Positions 36,610 through 45,701 of a stretch of DNA of 64,000 bases are shown here, piece by piece (position 1 is the first letter of the stretch; the number at the start of each line of letters is the position of its first letter). Source of the stretch: Cyanocohniella sp. LLY (GTDB lineage Bacteria; Cyanobacteriota; Cyanobacteriia; Cyanobacteriales; Nostocaceae); contig JAKOMP010000001.1 of assembly GCA_022241785.1 (NCBI GenBank), positions 62,001-126,000 on the forward strand, written 5' to 3'. A model generated the notes under the pieces. The model searched no databases and was not told the origin of the DNA. It saw only the letters and a list, made by a program, of their open reading frames with translations. A program made the translations under genes and the position numbers.

Positions 36610-37218
36610 TTATAATCTGTTCCAAGCCTTAATAAAGGCAACTACTGAGTATCCGCAAGCATTCATCATTACCCCATTGACCGTACCACCGATCGCAGAC
36701 CCGATAAAAGGCATCATTGTTGCTACGTTGACTAAAGTTTTCTCGCCTGCTTTGGAAATTAGCTTAATTCCTAAAGCTTTGTTTATCTCAGCAAAAGTTT
36801 TACCAGGAATGGACATTAAAGTTTTTTGAATAGCTTGTGATCCTACTTGTGTTCCTAATTGATTAGCCAGTTCAGATACACTCACTCCAGCCGCAGCAGC
36901 TAAAACTGGTACTCGTGCAGATTCGCTTCTTGTATCAATGCCATAAAGAGCAAAAAGAGCTGATGCTAGTTTTATCTTGGAATACAAAGTAATCGTAATA
37001 TCAGTGGGTATTCCGGCTAGCCCTATGAATCCACTGAAAATACCGTTGCCTACAGACCAAGCGGTTGACTCTAATATCATCAGGTTTGCAATATTATCTC
37101 TATTACCTACCCAATAAAAATTGTTGGTAAAAGATAGTCCCCATTGTCTACCATCTTCAATAGCATAAGCAATAGCTTGCGCGATAGCAGGCATATTTAT
37201 AATTGATTCAAAATCCAT
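36610..37218 (-). CDS. EcsC-family-like protein
   Basis: 202 residues. The C-terminal block KAGEKTLVNVATMMPFIGSA, with IGGTVNGVMMNACGYSVVAF, follows the EcsC pattern (K-x-G-E-K-x-L-V-N ... P-x-x-G-x-x-I-G-G). The middle has a long amphipathic helix pair, and GFIGLAGIPTDITITLYSKI recalls the membrane-associated part of this family. Function of EcsC proteins is poorly known; in Bacillus EcsC is encoded with an ABC transporter, and here two ABC transporter operons lie just downstream on the other strand. No link is proven. Confidence 0.65.
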   Translation of the reverse strand: MDFESIINMPAIAQAIAYAIEDGRQWGLSFTNNFYWVGNRDNIANLMILESTAWSVGNGIFSGFIGLAGIPTDITITLYSKIKLASALFALYGIDTRSESARVPVLAAAAGVSVSELANQLGTQVGSQAIQKTLMSIPGKTFAEINKALGIKLISKAGEKTLVNVATMMPFIGSAIGGTVNGVMMNACGYSVVAFIKAWNRL

Positions 37219-37450
37219 ACAGCTTTTACCTGATTAACTGAGAAAACCTAGAGATTTCTAGCTTTAGTATTCCCCTGTAGCAAAACTTAATAATTACTAT
37301 TGTTTAAAACTTTAGTGAAGATAGTGGTAAATAATGCCCCTGACTAAAAGCAGCATTATATAAAGTCAGTTACAATTTCCGAAACGAGGCTGACAACAGT
37401 TGTATCCAGAAGCTAGGTTAGTGTGTAATCAACAACCGCCCCTAGCAGGT

Positions 37451-38401
37451 ATGGTAAAAGAATTAGCAATTTCCACCCGTGGACTCACGAAGCAGTTTGA
37501 GCGTCATGTTGCTGTTAATGACGTTGATTTAGACATTCAACAGGGTGAAGTATACGGTTTGATTGGGCCTAATGGCGCAGGTAAAACAACTCTCATTCGC
37601 ATGTTGGCCGCCGCTGAAGAACCAACTACGGGTGAGATTTATATTAATGGCGATCGCCTGCGTCGTGACAAGAGTAACCCCACTCTCAAACGTCGTCTAG
37701 GCTACTTACCCGATGACTATCCACTGTATGAGGAGTTGACAGTCTGGGACTACTTAGATTATTTTGCCCGTCTGTATCGTTTGCGAGAACCACGCCGCAC
37801 TCAACGCTTACATGAAGTTTTAGAACTGATTCAACTGGGTAATAAACGTCACAGTCTGATTTCTACCCTGTCGCGGGGGATGAAGCAGCGCTTGAGTTTA
37901 GCGCGGACTATTATCCATGAACCGATTTTACTGTTATTAGATGAGCCTGTTTCTGGACTTGACCCCATCGCCAGGATGCAATTCCGCGAAATTATCAAGG
38001 CGTTGCAAGAAGCAGGGATGACAATATTGATTTCCTCCCATGTCCTCAGCGACTTAGCAGAATTATGTACATCTGTGGGGATTATGGAACTTGGTTTTCT
38101 GGTGGAAAGTGCTTCACTCAAACAACTTTACCAGCGTCTTGCTCGGCAGCAAATTTTAGTATCTACCCTCGGTAATTTAGAGACACTTGTATGTGAACTG
38201 AGAAATCAACCTTTGGTGGAAGAATTACAGGTAATTTCCGGAAAAAACAGTGTGCGTTTGAATTTTTCTGGTAAAGAAGAAGACAGTGCTGAGTTATTGC
38301 GATCGCTCATTCATTCTGGCATTCCTGTAACTGATTTTCACTGTACTCAAGAAGACTTAGAAACTATTTTCTTGAAGTTAGGACACAAACAAGCATCTTA
38401 A
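37451..38401 (+). CDS. ABC-2 type transporter ATP-binding protein
   Basis: 316 residues from the ATG at 37451; the frame is open from a TTG at 37400. Walker A is GLIGPNGAGKTTLIRMLAAA, the signature is TLSRGMKQRLSLAR, Walker B is LLLLDEPVSGLDP, and the H-loop is ISSHVL. The ~90-residue C-terminal domain is that of exporters of the DrrA/NatA/CcmA type. It should pair with the 567-residue permease encoded 220 bases downstream on the same strand. Confidence 0.9.
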   Translation: MVKELAISTRGLTKQFERHVAVNDVDLDIQQGEVYGLIGPNGAGKTTLIRMLAAAEEPTTGEIYINGDRLRRDKSNPTLKRRLGYLPDDYPLYEELTVWDYLDYFARLYRLREPRRTQRLHEVLELIQLGNKRHSLISTLSRGMKQRLSLARTIIHEPILLLLDEPVSGLDPIARMQFREIIKALQEAGMTILISSHVLSDLAELCTSVGIMELGFLVESASLKQLYQRLARQQILVSTLGNLETLVCELRNQPLVEELQVISGKNSVRLNFSGKEEDSAELLRSLIHSGIPVTDFHCTQEDLETIFLKLGHKQAS

Positions 38402-38621
38402 TTAGTCAATATTTACACTCCCTATCCTTGGATATTTTTGAGCATGACTCTAAAATTAGCTGAATTTTCTGTCTGAGCTTTATTAAATATGCGACTGATA
38501 AAATAAGTTAAATTAGCAGGAGAATATACGACAAAAGCATTGCTAACAGGACGTTAAATAATTTGATGTTACCCATAGCTACGCTTCATTACTAACTCAT
38601 ACTTTTAGAGGGTTGTAAATT

Positions 38622-40325
38622 ATGAAATCTCACTGGCTCAATCAAATAGGTGATTGGAATCCTCAACTGTTACGCGAAATTAAAGGCCGTATAAAAATGC
38701 GTAACATTTTATTGGCAATTAGTATTTCAATACTGGGGCAATTTGTACTATTAATTTATGACCATTCCCAACTACCTTCTAATAATAATCTATCGTATCC
38801 TTCCCCTAATAAATATTGCACGAGTCAAGTTTTTGGGGAGAAGCCCAAATGTCTAGGGGATGAATTAGGAAATATCATTATCAACTGGCAATTGTGGTAT
38901 TTAGATGTATTTACCTGGCTCAGTATTATTGGTTTTTTTGCTCTTTTAGTTGGAGGAACATATTTATTAATCAGTGATTTATCCAGTGAAGAACGGCGTG
39001 ATACGCTCAATTTTATTCGCCTGAGTCCCCAATCACCTCAAAGTATTTTATGGGGAAAAATGCTAGGTGTGCCTATTTTGCTGTATGTGGTTGTATTGTT
39101 GGCAATTCCTTTACATTTGTGGTTAGGGTTTGCAGCTAAAATTCCCTCAACTATGATTTTCAGTTTCTATATACTTATATTTGCTGCTTGTTTTTTTTAC
39201 TACAGTGGAGCATTACTTTTTGGCTTAATTGGTTCCTGGTTGGGCGGTTTTCAAGCCTGGTTAGGAAGTGGTACAGTTTTGGGATTTCTCATTTTCTCTA
39301 AAGAAGCGCTAAATCATAATGTAGCATCTGACAATCCATTAGTTTTTTTGAAATTGATTAATCCTTGTTATTTAGTGCCACACTCTTATGTTAGTTCTAC
39401 ATACCCATCAGATAATCCACTATTAAGCGAGTTTCATTGGTTTAGCAAATCAATAGGAATGGTATTTTTCGCCACCGTCTGCTTTGCTTTATTAATTTAT
39501 GCCATCGGCTCATATTTTATTTGGCAATCTTTGCAGCGTTGCTTTCGTGATTCTCATATTACTATGTTAAGTAAGCGGCAGAGTTATATACTAACTACTT
39601 GCTTTGCCATTATTACTATAGGATGCGCTAATTGGCAAAATTTGGTATTTGGTCAGTATTATAACTATGGTACATTGTACGAAAATATAGCTGGGCTATT
39701 ACTTTTGAATTTTGGTCTATTTTTGTACTTAATTGCTGCCCTTAATCCTCATCGTCAAACGCTACAAGATTGGGCCCGTTATCGACATAGTTATTATTTT
39801 CAAGAATTAGGTAATAAAAGCTTAATTCAAGATTTAATTTGGGGTGAAAAAAGTCCAGGTACTTTAGCGATCGCTCTTAATGCCATTATTGCAATTACCT
39901 GCTTAAGTGGATTTGTTTTAGTTTCACAAGTCGATATAAGTAATAAAATTCCTGCGTTTATTTCTCTTGCTTTTTGTGGTACTTTAGCTGTCACTTATGC
40001 ACTCTTAGTCCAAATACTATTATTCATGAAGAATGAGCAGAGATTATTCTGGACAACTGGCGTATTGGGTGCAGTAATTGTATTACCACTAATTTTATCT
40101 ATATTATTTTCCCAATCTGGAAACAATTCTTTTATCTGGCTATTTTCAATAACTGCACCATTGATGGTTTTATTTTCTTCAGGAAACTATCCACCATCTT
40201 TTTATCATTACATCATAGCAATTGTTGGTCATCTGATAATTGTGGGATTATTGTTGTTACAACTAACGCGGATTTTAAAAAAAGCAGGTGAATCATCTAC
40301 GAAAGCAATGGCTGTAAGAAATTAA
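38622..40325 (+). CDS. ABC-2 type transporter permease
   Basis: 567 residues with about 12 hydrophobic helices. The cytoplasmic motif LSSEERRDTLNFIRLSPQSP, followed by QSILWGKMLGVPILLYVVVL, is the typical 'E-R-x-x-G-T-L' coupling region of ABC-2 permeases. It directly follows the ATPase gene and is probably its partner for exporting an unknown compound. A long extracytoplasmic loop with two Cys (KYCTSQ ... KCLGDE) lies between helices 1 and 2. Confidence 0.8.
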   Translation: MKSHWLNQIGDWNPQLLREIKGRIKMRNILLAISISILGQFVLLIYDHSQLPSNNNLSYPSPNKYCTSQVFGEKPKCLGDELGNIIINWQLWYLDVFTWLSIIGFFALLVGGTYLLISDLSSEERRDTLNFIRLSPQSPQSILWGKMLGVPILLYVVVLLAIPLHLWLGFAAKIPSTMIFSFYILIFAACFFYYSGALLFGLIGSWLGGFQAWLGSGTVLGFLIFSKEALNHNVASDNPLVFLKLINPCYLVPHSYVSSTYPSDNPLLSEFHWFSKSIGMVFFATVCFALLIYAIGSYFIWQSLQRCFRDSHITMLSKRQSYILTTCFAIITIGCANWQNLVFGQYYNYGTLYENIAGLLLLNFGLFLYLIAALNPHRQTLQDWARYRHSYYFQELGNKSLIQDLIWGEKSPGTLAIALNAIIAITCLSGFVLVSQVDISNKIPAFISLAFCGTLAVTYALLVQILLFMKNEQRLFWTTGVLGAVIVLPLILSILFSQSGNNSFIWLFSITAPLMVLFSSGNYPPSFYHYIIAIVGHLIIVGLLLLQLTRILKKAGESSTKAMAVRN

Positions 40326-40389
40326 AGTTTGTAGTCCTAAATCGCCACTAGGAGCCACAATAATATATAGCCAGTTTTCACTGTCAACC

Positions 40390-41145
40390 ATGCGACAAAA
40401 TAATCCCATTACTGTAGAATTTCGTCACGTCACCTTTAGCCGCAACCATCGCCCTTTAGTATCAAATTTGAACTTCTCGATTCACCAGGGCGAAGCCTTA
40501 GTATTACTCGGACGTAGTGGTAGCGGTAAAACTACAACCATGAAATTAATCAATCGCCTACTGACACCCACCCAAGGCGAAGTTTTATTTAATGGTATCC
40601 CTACAACTCAGTGGGATGAAATTCAACTGCGGCGCAAAATTGGTTATGTGATTCAAGAAACTGGCTTGTTTCCCCATTTCACGGTAGAACGCAATGTGGG
40701 TTTAGTCCCGGCTTTAGAAGGTTGGCCACCAAAACAAATTAAAGCGCGAGTTTATGAATTGTTACAATTGGTAGGCTTAAATCCCCAAGAATTTGCAGGA
40801 CGCTATCCCCATGAACTTTCGGGAGGACAAAAGCAACGGGTGGGTGTTGCTAGGGCTTTAGCTGCTGATCCGCCTGTATTATTGATGGACGAACCATTTG
40901 GCGCACTTGATCCCATCACCCGTTTAGAACTGCAACAAGAATTTCGGCGGTTACAACAAGAATTAAGTAAGACAGTGGTGTTTGTCACCCACGATATTCA
41001 AGAAGCCTTTGTTTTAGCTTCACGTATTGGTTTAATGTATGACGGAGAATTGGTAGTATTGGGGACAAAGGATGAATTTAAGCGATCGCAACATCCAGAA
41101 AGTTTAGCTTTTCTTGAATGTCTGCGTTCTCTAGAAAATATATGA
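40390..41145 (+). CDS. Osmoprotectant (glycine betaine/choline) ABC transporter ATPase
   Basis: 251 residues. Walker A LGRSGSGKTTTMKLINRLL, Q-loop YVIQETGLFPHFTVERNVGL, signature LSGGQKQRVGVARAL and Walker B VLLMDEPFGALDP identify the ProV/OpuBA group. It lacks the C-terminal CBS domains of some members. It is the first gene of a three-gene importer operon; its stop overlaps the permease start by ATGA. Confidence 0.93.
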   Translation: MRQNNPITVEFRHVTFSRNHRPLVSNLNFSIHQGEALVLLGRSGSGKTTTMKLINRLLTPTQGEVLFNGIPTTQWDEIQLRRKIGYVIQETGLFPHFTVERNVGLVPALEGWPPKQIKARVYELLQLVGLNPQEFAGRYPHELSGGQKQRVGVARALAADPPVLLMDEPFGALDPITRLELQQEFRRLQQELSKTVVFVTHDIQEAFVLASRIGLMYDGELVVLGTKDEFKRSQHPESLAFLECLRSLENI

Positions 41146-41771
41146 ATGACTTTTTCCTGATCAAGTATGGCCCGGAAATCCTCCAGCATACCCTAGAACA
41201 TTTATTCATGGTGAGTATTGCGATCGCAACTGCTACACTCATCGGTATTCCTTTAGGTATCTTAATCACCCGCAAAACTCATCTGCGTCAACCGATTCTC
41301 GGTATTGCCAATATTCTGCAAACTATCCCCAGTCTGGCTTTGTTTGGTTTACTGATTCCAGTCCCTGTAATTGGTGGTATTGGGGTTGTCCCCGCTATTG
41401 TGGCTTTAACTGTATATTCCTTTCTGCCAATAATTCGTAATACCTACACAGGGATAACAGGGGTAGATCCAGCAATTCGGGAAGCTGGCAAAGGTATGGG
41501 TATGACAGATAGACAGTTATTATTACAGGTAGAAATTCCTTTGGCAATGGGTGTAATTTTGGCAGGTGTGCGGGTAGCAACAGTCATTGCTATTGGTATT
41601 GCAACTATTGCAGCCGCTATTGGTGCTGGGGGTTTGGGTGTGTTTATTTTTCGCGGAATTGCTGTGGTGAACAACCAGTTAATTTTAGCTGGGGCTGTAC
41701 CTGCGGCGGTAATCGCTTTACTGGCTGATTGGGGTATTGGTTGGGTGGAGAAAAAATTGAAAATTAAATAA
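41142..41771 (+). CDS. Osmoprotectant ABC transporter permease
   Basis: 209 residues from the ATG at 41142, which overlaps the ATPase stop (ATGA), indicating translational coupling. It has about five or six membrane helices and the binding-protein-dependent permease motif REAGKGMGMTDRQLLLQVEI. It matches ProW/OpuBB-type permeases, forms the channel with the upstream ATPase, and is followed 31 bases later by the binding protein gene. Confidence 0.93.
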   Translation: MNDFFLIKYGPEILQHTLEHLFMVSIAIATATLIGIPLGILITRKTHLRQPILGIANILQTIPSLALFGLLIPVPVIGGIGVVPAIVALTVYSFLPIIRNTYTGITGVDPAIREAGKGMGMTDRQLLLQVEIPLAMGVILAGVRVATVIAIGIATIAAAIGAGGLGVFIFRGIAVVNNQLILAGAVPAAVIALLADWGIGWVEKKLKIK

Positions 41772-41802
41772 ATCAGGGGCTAGAGGCTAGAGGCGAGAAA
41801 TC

Positions 41803-42705
41803 ATGAAAAAGTTGTTGATCTTATGTATTTTAACTTGTGTCATGGCGGTGGCGATCGCTAGTTGTAACTTCAATACAAATATTACTAGTCGCGGTGATAT
41901 TGTTGTTGCTTCTAAAGATTTTACTGAACAAGATATTTTAGGTGAACTTTTAGCCCAGCAAATCGAAGATACTACTAATTTGACAGTTGCTCGTCGTCCC
42001 CGTTTGGGTGGGACTTTTGTTTGTCATAATGCTATTCTTTCTGGACAAATTGATGCTTATATTGAATATACAGGTACAATTTTTACTTCCATTTTAAAAC
42101 AAGAAGTTATTAATGACCCTCAAATAGTACATGAAAAAATACAACAAGCTTATGCTGAAAAATTTAACCTAGAAGTCATGCCAAGTCTGGGTTTTGAAAA
42201 TACGTTTGCGATGATTGTCCGGGGGGAAGATGCTAGACGCTACAACATTCAAACCCTCTCGGAAGCTGCTAAATATACACCCCAATGGCGCGGTGGGTTT
42301 GGTTACGAGTTTTTAGAACGAGAAGATGGTTTTCCAGGATTAGCTAAAACCTACAATTTAAGTTTTGCTAGATCTCCCCAAATTATGGACTTGGGTTTGA
42401 TATATCGGGCTTTGATGCAAAAACAGGTGGATATGATTGCAGGAAATTCTACAGATGGGCAAATTTCTCGTCTGGGTTTAGTGGTACTGCAAGATGACCA
42501 AAAATATTTTCCACCTTATGAAGCTGCACCAATTATTCGGCAAGAAACTTTAACTAAATATCCACAGTTAAAAAATGCCATCAATCAACTGAGTGGAAAA
42601 ATTACAGCCGATGAAATGCGGCAATTAAATTATTTAGTCGAAGGGGAGTTACAAGATATTAAAGATGTTGTCCGCGAGTTTCGTAAATCTAAAAAAATGG
42701 TTTAA
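41803..42705 (+). CDS. Osmoprotectant ABC transporter substrate-binding lipoprotein
   Basis: 300 residues. The lipobox is VAIASC (Cys near 21), followed by an OpuAC-like domain: VVASKDFTEQDILGELLAQQ, IDAYIEYTGT, QVDMIAGNSTDGQISRLGL and the C-terminal LSGKITADEMRQLNYLVEGE. The EYTGT and STDGQI patterns are typical of OsmF/OpuCC-type binders of glycine betaine, choline or related compounds. It completes the ATPase-permease-SBP operon, needed for osmotic adaptation. Confidence 0.93.
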   Translation: MKKLLILCILTCVMAVAIASCNFNTNITSRGDIVVASKDFTEQDILGELLAQQIEDTTNLTVARRPRLGGTFVCHNAILSGQIDAYIEYTGTIFTSILKQEVINDPQIVHEKIQQAYAEKFNLEVMPSLGFENTFAMIVRGEDARRYNIQTLSEAAKYTPQWRGGFGYEFLEREDGFPGLAKTYNLSFARSPQIMDLGLIYRALMQKQVDMIAGNSTDGQISRLGLVVLQDDQKYFPPYEAAPIIRQETLTKYPQLKNAINQLSGKITADEMRQLNYLVEGELQDIKDVVREFRKSKKMV

Positions 42706-42719
42706 AAATTAGTTATGCT

Positions 42720-43040
42720 TTACTTAGCACCTTCAATAATTACATCTTTGATAAAGTTTTTTCATTCATTTTGATTAATATAATGAGATGTTTTATTTCC
42801 TTTAATATTCACATCTTGAATTTCTACAATTGCATGGCGAATAGATGCAATTCAAGAATTTGTTAATTGGTGTTCTATGTGATTCTTAATTAAATGTATC
42901 AATAAAATTTTCAGAAAAGACTTAATCTGCCGCAGAATTGCCTTTTTACTCATCCCCTCTAATTCATCAACAATTGCCAAAGCATCTGCATAACGTCCTT
43001 GTAAGATGCTATTTCTGAGGTCAGTGAGTTCCTGTGTCAT
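42720..43040 (-). pseudogene. DUF29-family gene fragment, copy of the 43269-43790 gene with two in-frame TGA
   Basis: The first 62 codons (MTQELTDLRNSILQGRYADA...) are almost identical to the intact DUF29 gene next to it. The frame then continues through two TGA codons to a TAA at 42720 without any frameshift. Both TGA codons stand exactly where the intact gene has tryptophan (LTNS-W and NQDE-W), so two TGG to TGA changes, or one change followed by decay, ended the protein. The rest (IASIRHAIVEIQDVNIKGNK) is still recognisable. It came from a tandem duplication. Confidence 0.85.
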
Positions 43041-43268
43041 TGTTTACCAAAAGATAAGGTTTAAAGCCGAGTGGAATTGTGGGCGATAGCTCCCTTGCTC
43101 TGGTGGTTGTACTCCTACGGAGAAGCAAGCTACGCGCAGCGTCTGGTAGAGAAGCCCCAACGCCACTTGACGCCAGTCCACTCAAGTCGGGAAACCCTTC
43201 CACCGCAGTGGCTCCTCCTTGTGGGTGGTTTTTCTCCCCTGCCCTCTGCCCCCTGCCCCCCTGCTTTT
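43041..43268. repeat. Dispersed repeats between the DUF29 copies
   Basis: Contains TCCTACGGAGAAGCAAGCTA with CGCGCAGCGTCTGGTAGAGA (about 43111-43152), then CCTGCCCTCTGCCCCCTGCC-type units at about 43238-43263. No gene. Confidence 0.7.
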
Positions 43269-43790
43269 TCACCATCTCCCTGCTTTCCAATCTTCACCAC
43301 CAGGTAACTGAGTTAAAGTATTCGCCACAATTGCGGGTAATTGTTTCGCTGAATAGTCATATGTAAGGGTTAAAAACTTTAAAGCATTTTCAATTATCTC
43401 GGTTCTATTAATAACATCAGCTAATTGAAATTGACTGTACTTTCCATTCATCACTTCCAAACTAGCATCAGCTATAGCATCTTCGATTACTTCCTCTTCT
43501 ATTAAATTTATCCATTCGTCTTGATTGACATAATAAGATGTTTTATTTTCCTTGAGATTCACTTCTTGAATTTCTCGAATTGAGTTGCGAATAGAAGCTA
43601 CCCAAGAATTTGTTAATCGCTGCTCTATTTGATTTTTAATTAAATGAATTAATAAAATTTTGAGAAAAGATTTAATCTGCCGCAGAATTGCTTTTTTACT
43701 CATCCCCTCTAATTCATCCACGATAGCCAAAGCATCTGCATAACGTCCTTGCAAAATACTCTGTCTGAGGTCTGTTAATTCTTGTGTCAT
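43269..43790 (-). CDS. DUF29 family protein
   Basis: 173 residues. It has an all-helical N-terminus (QGRYADALAIVDELEGMSKK, SFLKILLIHLIKNQIEQRLT) and the family's SWVASIRNSIREIQ block. DUF29 proteins are abundant in filamentous cyanobacteria and have no known function. The C-terminal part is acidic. A truncated twin follows downstream on the same strand. A short direct repeat around the ATG and similar spacing show tandem duplication. Confidence 0.85.
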   Translation of the reverse strand: MTQELTDLRQSILQGRYADALAIVDELEGMSKKAILRQIKSFLKILLIHLIKNQIEQRLTNSWVASIRNSIREIQEVNLKENKTSYYVNQDEWINLIEEEVIEDAIADASLEVMNGKYSQFQLADVINRTEIIENALKFLTLTYDYSAKQLPAIVANTLTQLPGGEDWKAGRW

Positions 43791-43970
43791 TATCTACCTC
43801 CATGACCAACGTATTAGCGTAATATATATAATATTCACTATTATTATAATGTTGCTTCTAATGAAAATACGACTATCAATCGAAGCCAACATTTAGTAAA
43901 TAAATTAAACTTACACATTTAGGATAATCCCGGTTTATTTTTTTTCTTACCTGGAAAATACTTATTCAAT

Positions 43971-44672
43971 ATGGACAAATTGCCCCCAAAGCAGCTGCTT
44001 GAAAGTATTTATCAGCAACTATTACCTACCTTACAAATTGAAAGTATCAATCCCCGTAATCCCATCAAGGTTAGTTATCTTCCACAACCCTGGCGACTAC
44101 TTGGCACAGGAAATTACGCTGCTGTAGTCTATCACCCTGACTACCCTGACTCTGTAGTCAAAATTTATGCCCCCGGACGACCAGGCTATGAAGAGGAAAT
44201 AGAAGTTTACCGTCGCCTAGGTTCTCATCCGGCTTTCTCCGAGTGTTTGTATGCCAAAGATTGCTTTTTAGTCTTGAAACGGCTTTATGGAACAACGCTC
44301 TATGATTGTCTGCACTTGGGTTTACCTATTCCCAAACAAGTAATACGGGACATTGATGAAGCTCTCGACTATGCCCAAAGTCGCGGACTCCACCCTCATG
44401 ATGTCCACGGTCGTAATGTCATGATGCACCAAGGACGAGGATTAGTTGTAGACATCTCAGATTTTTTGCATCAAGAAGCCTGTTCAAAGTGGAAGGATTT
44501 GAAAAAAGCCTATTACTGGTTCTATCTTCCCGTATTGTCTCCACTGCGACTGCGTGTGCCATACTCTGCCTTAGATATGAGCCGCAAATATTATCGTCTA
44601 GGAACTTCTTTTAAAACTTCCTGTTGTCAATTAGTCCGAAGATTAGGTCACTTTAAATATTTAAATCGGTAG
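43971..44672 (+). CDS. Protein-kinase-like protein, atypical
   Basis: 233 residues with a minimal kinase fold. LLGTGNYAAVVYHPDYPDSV, followed by VKIYAPG, looks like the glycine loop and beta-3 Lys. The catalytic loop is HPHDVHGRNVMM and the metal loop VVDISDF replaces DFG. It is too short for a normal Hanks kinase and resembles RIO/aminoglycoside-kinase-type proteins. The Asp in the catalytic loop and the Asp of DIS are kept, so it may be active. The last 60 residues are basic and aromatic. Substrate unknown. Confidence 0.65.
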   Translation: MDKLPPKQLLESIYQQLLPTLQIESINPRNPIKVSYLPQPWRLLGTGNYAAVVYHPDYPDSVVKIYAPGRPGYEEEIEVYRRLGSHPAFSECLYAKDCFLVLKRLYGTTLYDCLHLGLPIPKQVIRDIDEALDYAQSRGLHPHDVHGRNVMMHQGRGLVVDISDFLHQEACSKWKDLKKAYYWFYLPVLSPLRLRVPYSALDMSRKYYRLGTSFKTSCCQLVRRLGHFKYLNR

Positions 44673-44685
44673 TTTAACCCTTTAC

Positions 44686-44777
44686 AGGACTTACGTAACC
44701 AACCACGTATTTTCGTCATTGCGACCGTAGGGAAGCAATCTCAAAGCCTTAATTTTCATAGCGAGTGCGTAAGTCCT
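44686..44777. repeat. MITE-like repeat, copy 2 (AGGACTTACG ends)
   Basis: 92 bp, AGGACTTACGTAACCAACCA ... GCGAGTGCGTAAGTCCT. The ends are near-perfect inverted repeats (AGGACTTACG/CGTAAGTCCT). It is very similar to 16318-16411 and lies downstream of the kinase-like gene. Confidence 0.85.
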
Positions 44778-44838
44778 ACCTTTATAGACAAAAAATATAA
44801 TTCAAGACGACTTTTGACTTCATGGCTGTACTAGTCTT

Positions 44839-45585
44839 TTAAAGCGGTTTTTGAGTGGGTATACCAACACCGCGGGGAAAATCATCTGGCGTATTTGCTA
44901 TTTTACGCACATATAAACAATGACGAATGCTGTCACTTAGGGGAGTAGTAAAGTTATCAATTAATTCAATTACCCCGCCTAATTGTTTAACGGCATGTTG
45001 TAAAGCTGTTGTTTCCTCCTCTGTCCAATTACCACGATAAATCACAGCTAAACCACCCTGTTTGAGCAATGGTAGGACATATTCTGCACAGACAGAAGCA
45101 TTACCCACAGCACGAATTAAAGCCACGTCATAGTTTTGACGATGCTGGTTTTGATGACCTATTTCTTCGGCTCTAGCAATCACAGTTTTGGCATTTTTTA
45201 AATTAATTTCAGTTAATAGTTTTTCGAGAAAATTAATTTTTTTACGAGTTGAATCCACAAGAGTAATTGTGCCATTAGGCAAAGTAATTGCTACGGGAAC
45301 ACCTGGAAAACCTGCACCTGTACCAATATCAATCACAGATGCGTTCTCTGAAAAATTCGAGATAAATTTTTGTTGTGGTGCAATTCCTCGCAGAGAATCC
45401 CAAAGATGTTTTTCCCAAAATTCTTGCGTGTCAGTAATGCGAGTTAAATTTAACTGACGATTACCTTCTAGGATTAAATCATAAAGCTGCTGAAATTGTT
45501 GCTGCTGCTGTTGTGTGGGTTGCCAATTCAACGTTTGCTGCCAAATTTCCGTCATTTCCGGAAGCAGGAGAGTGGAGTTAGTCAT
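44839..45585 (-). CDS. rsmG: 16S rRNA (guanine-527-N7) methyltransferase
   Basis: About 248 residues from the ATG at 45585. In-frame ATGs at 45606 and 45555 are alternatives, and the first lies in TAGTCAT repeats. The Rossmann methyltransferase has SVIDIGTGAGFPGVPVAI, TLVDSTRKKINFLEKLL and VIARAEEIG, all RsmG/GidB signatures. The N-terminus (WEKHLWDSLRGIAP) matches the family. It methylates G527 of 16S rRNA with SAM. The Gln run (QQQQQQ at about 27-32) is a mild oddity. Confidence 0.93.
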   Translation of the reverse strand: MTNSTLLLPEMTEIWQQTLNWQPTQQQQQQFQQLYDLILEGNRQLNLTRITDTQEFWEKHLWDSLRGIAPQQKFISNFSENASVIDIGTGAGFPGVPVAITLPNGTITLVDSTRKKINFLEKLLTEINLKNAKTVIARAEEIGHQNQHRQNYDVALIRAVGNASVCAEYVLPLLKQGGLAVIYRGNWTEEETTALQHAVKQLGGVIELIDNFTTPLSDSIRHCLYVRKIANTPDDFPRGVGIPTQKPL

Positions 45586-45589
45586 TAGT

Positions 45590-45701
45590 TCTGAGTCATT
45601 AGTCATTAGTCATTAGTCATTAGTCATTGGGAATTAACTTATCACCTATTCTTTACTCCCTACTCCCTACTCCCCACTCCCCACTCCCCACTCCCCATTA
45701 T
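45590..45701. repeat. TAGTCAT and CTCCCCA tandem repeats upstream of rsmG
   Basis: Four to five TTAGTCAT units (about 45594-45629), then TACTCCC/CACTCCC units to 45697. The array enters the 5' end of rsmG. Confidence 0.85.

Noticed and set aside
42852-43040. Stop codon reassignment (TGA read as Trp) suggested by the DUF29 copy
   Set aside because: All other genes in the window use TGG for Trp and TGA as a normal stop, so it is simply a decayed duplicate.
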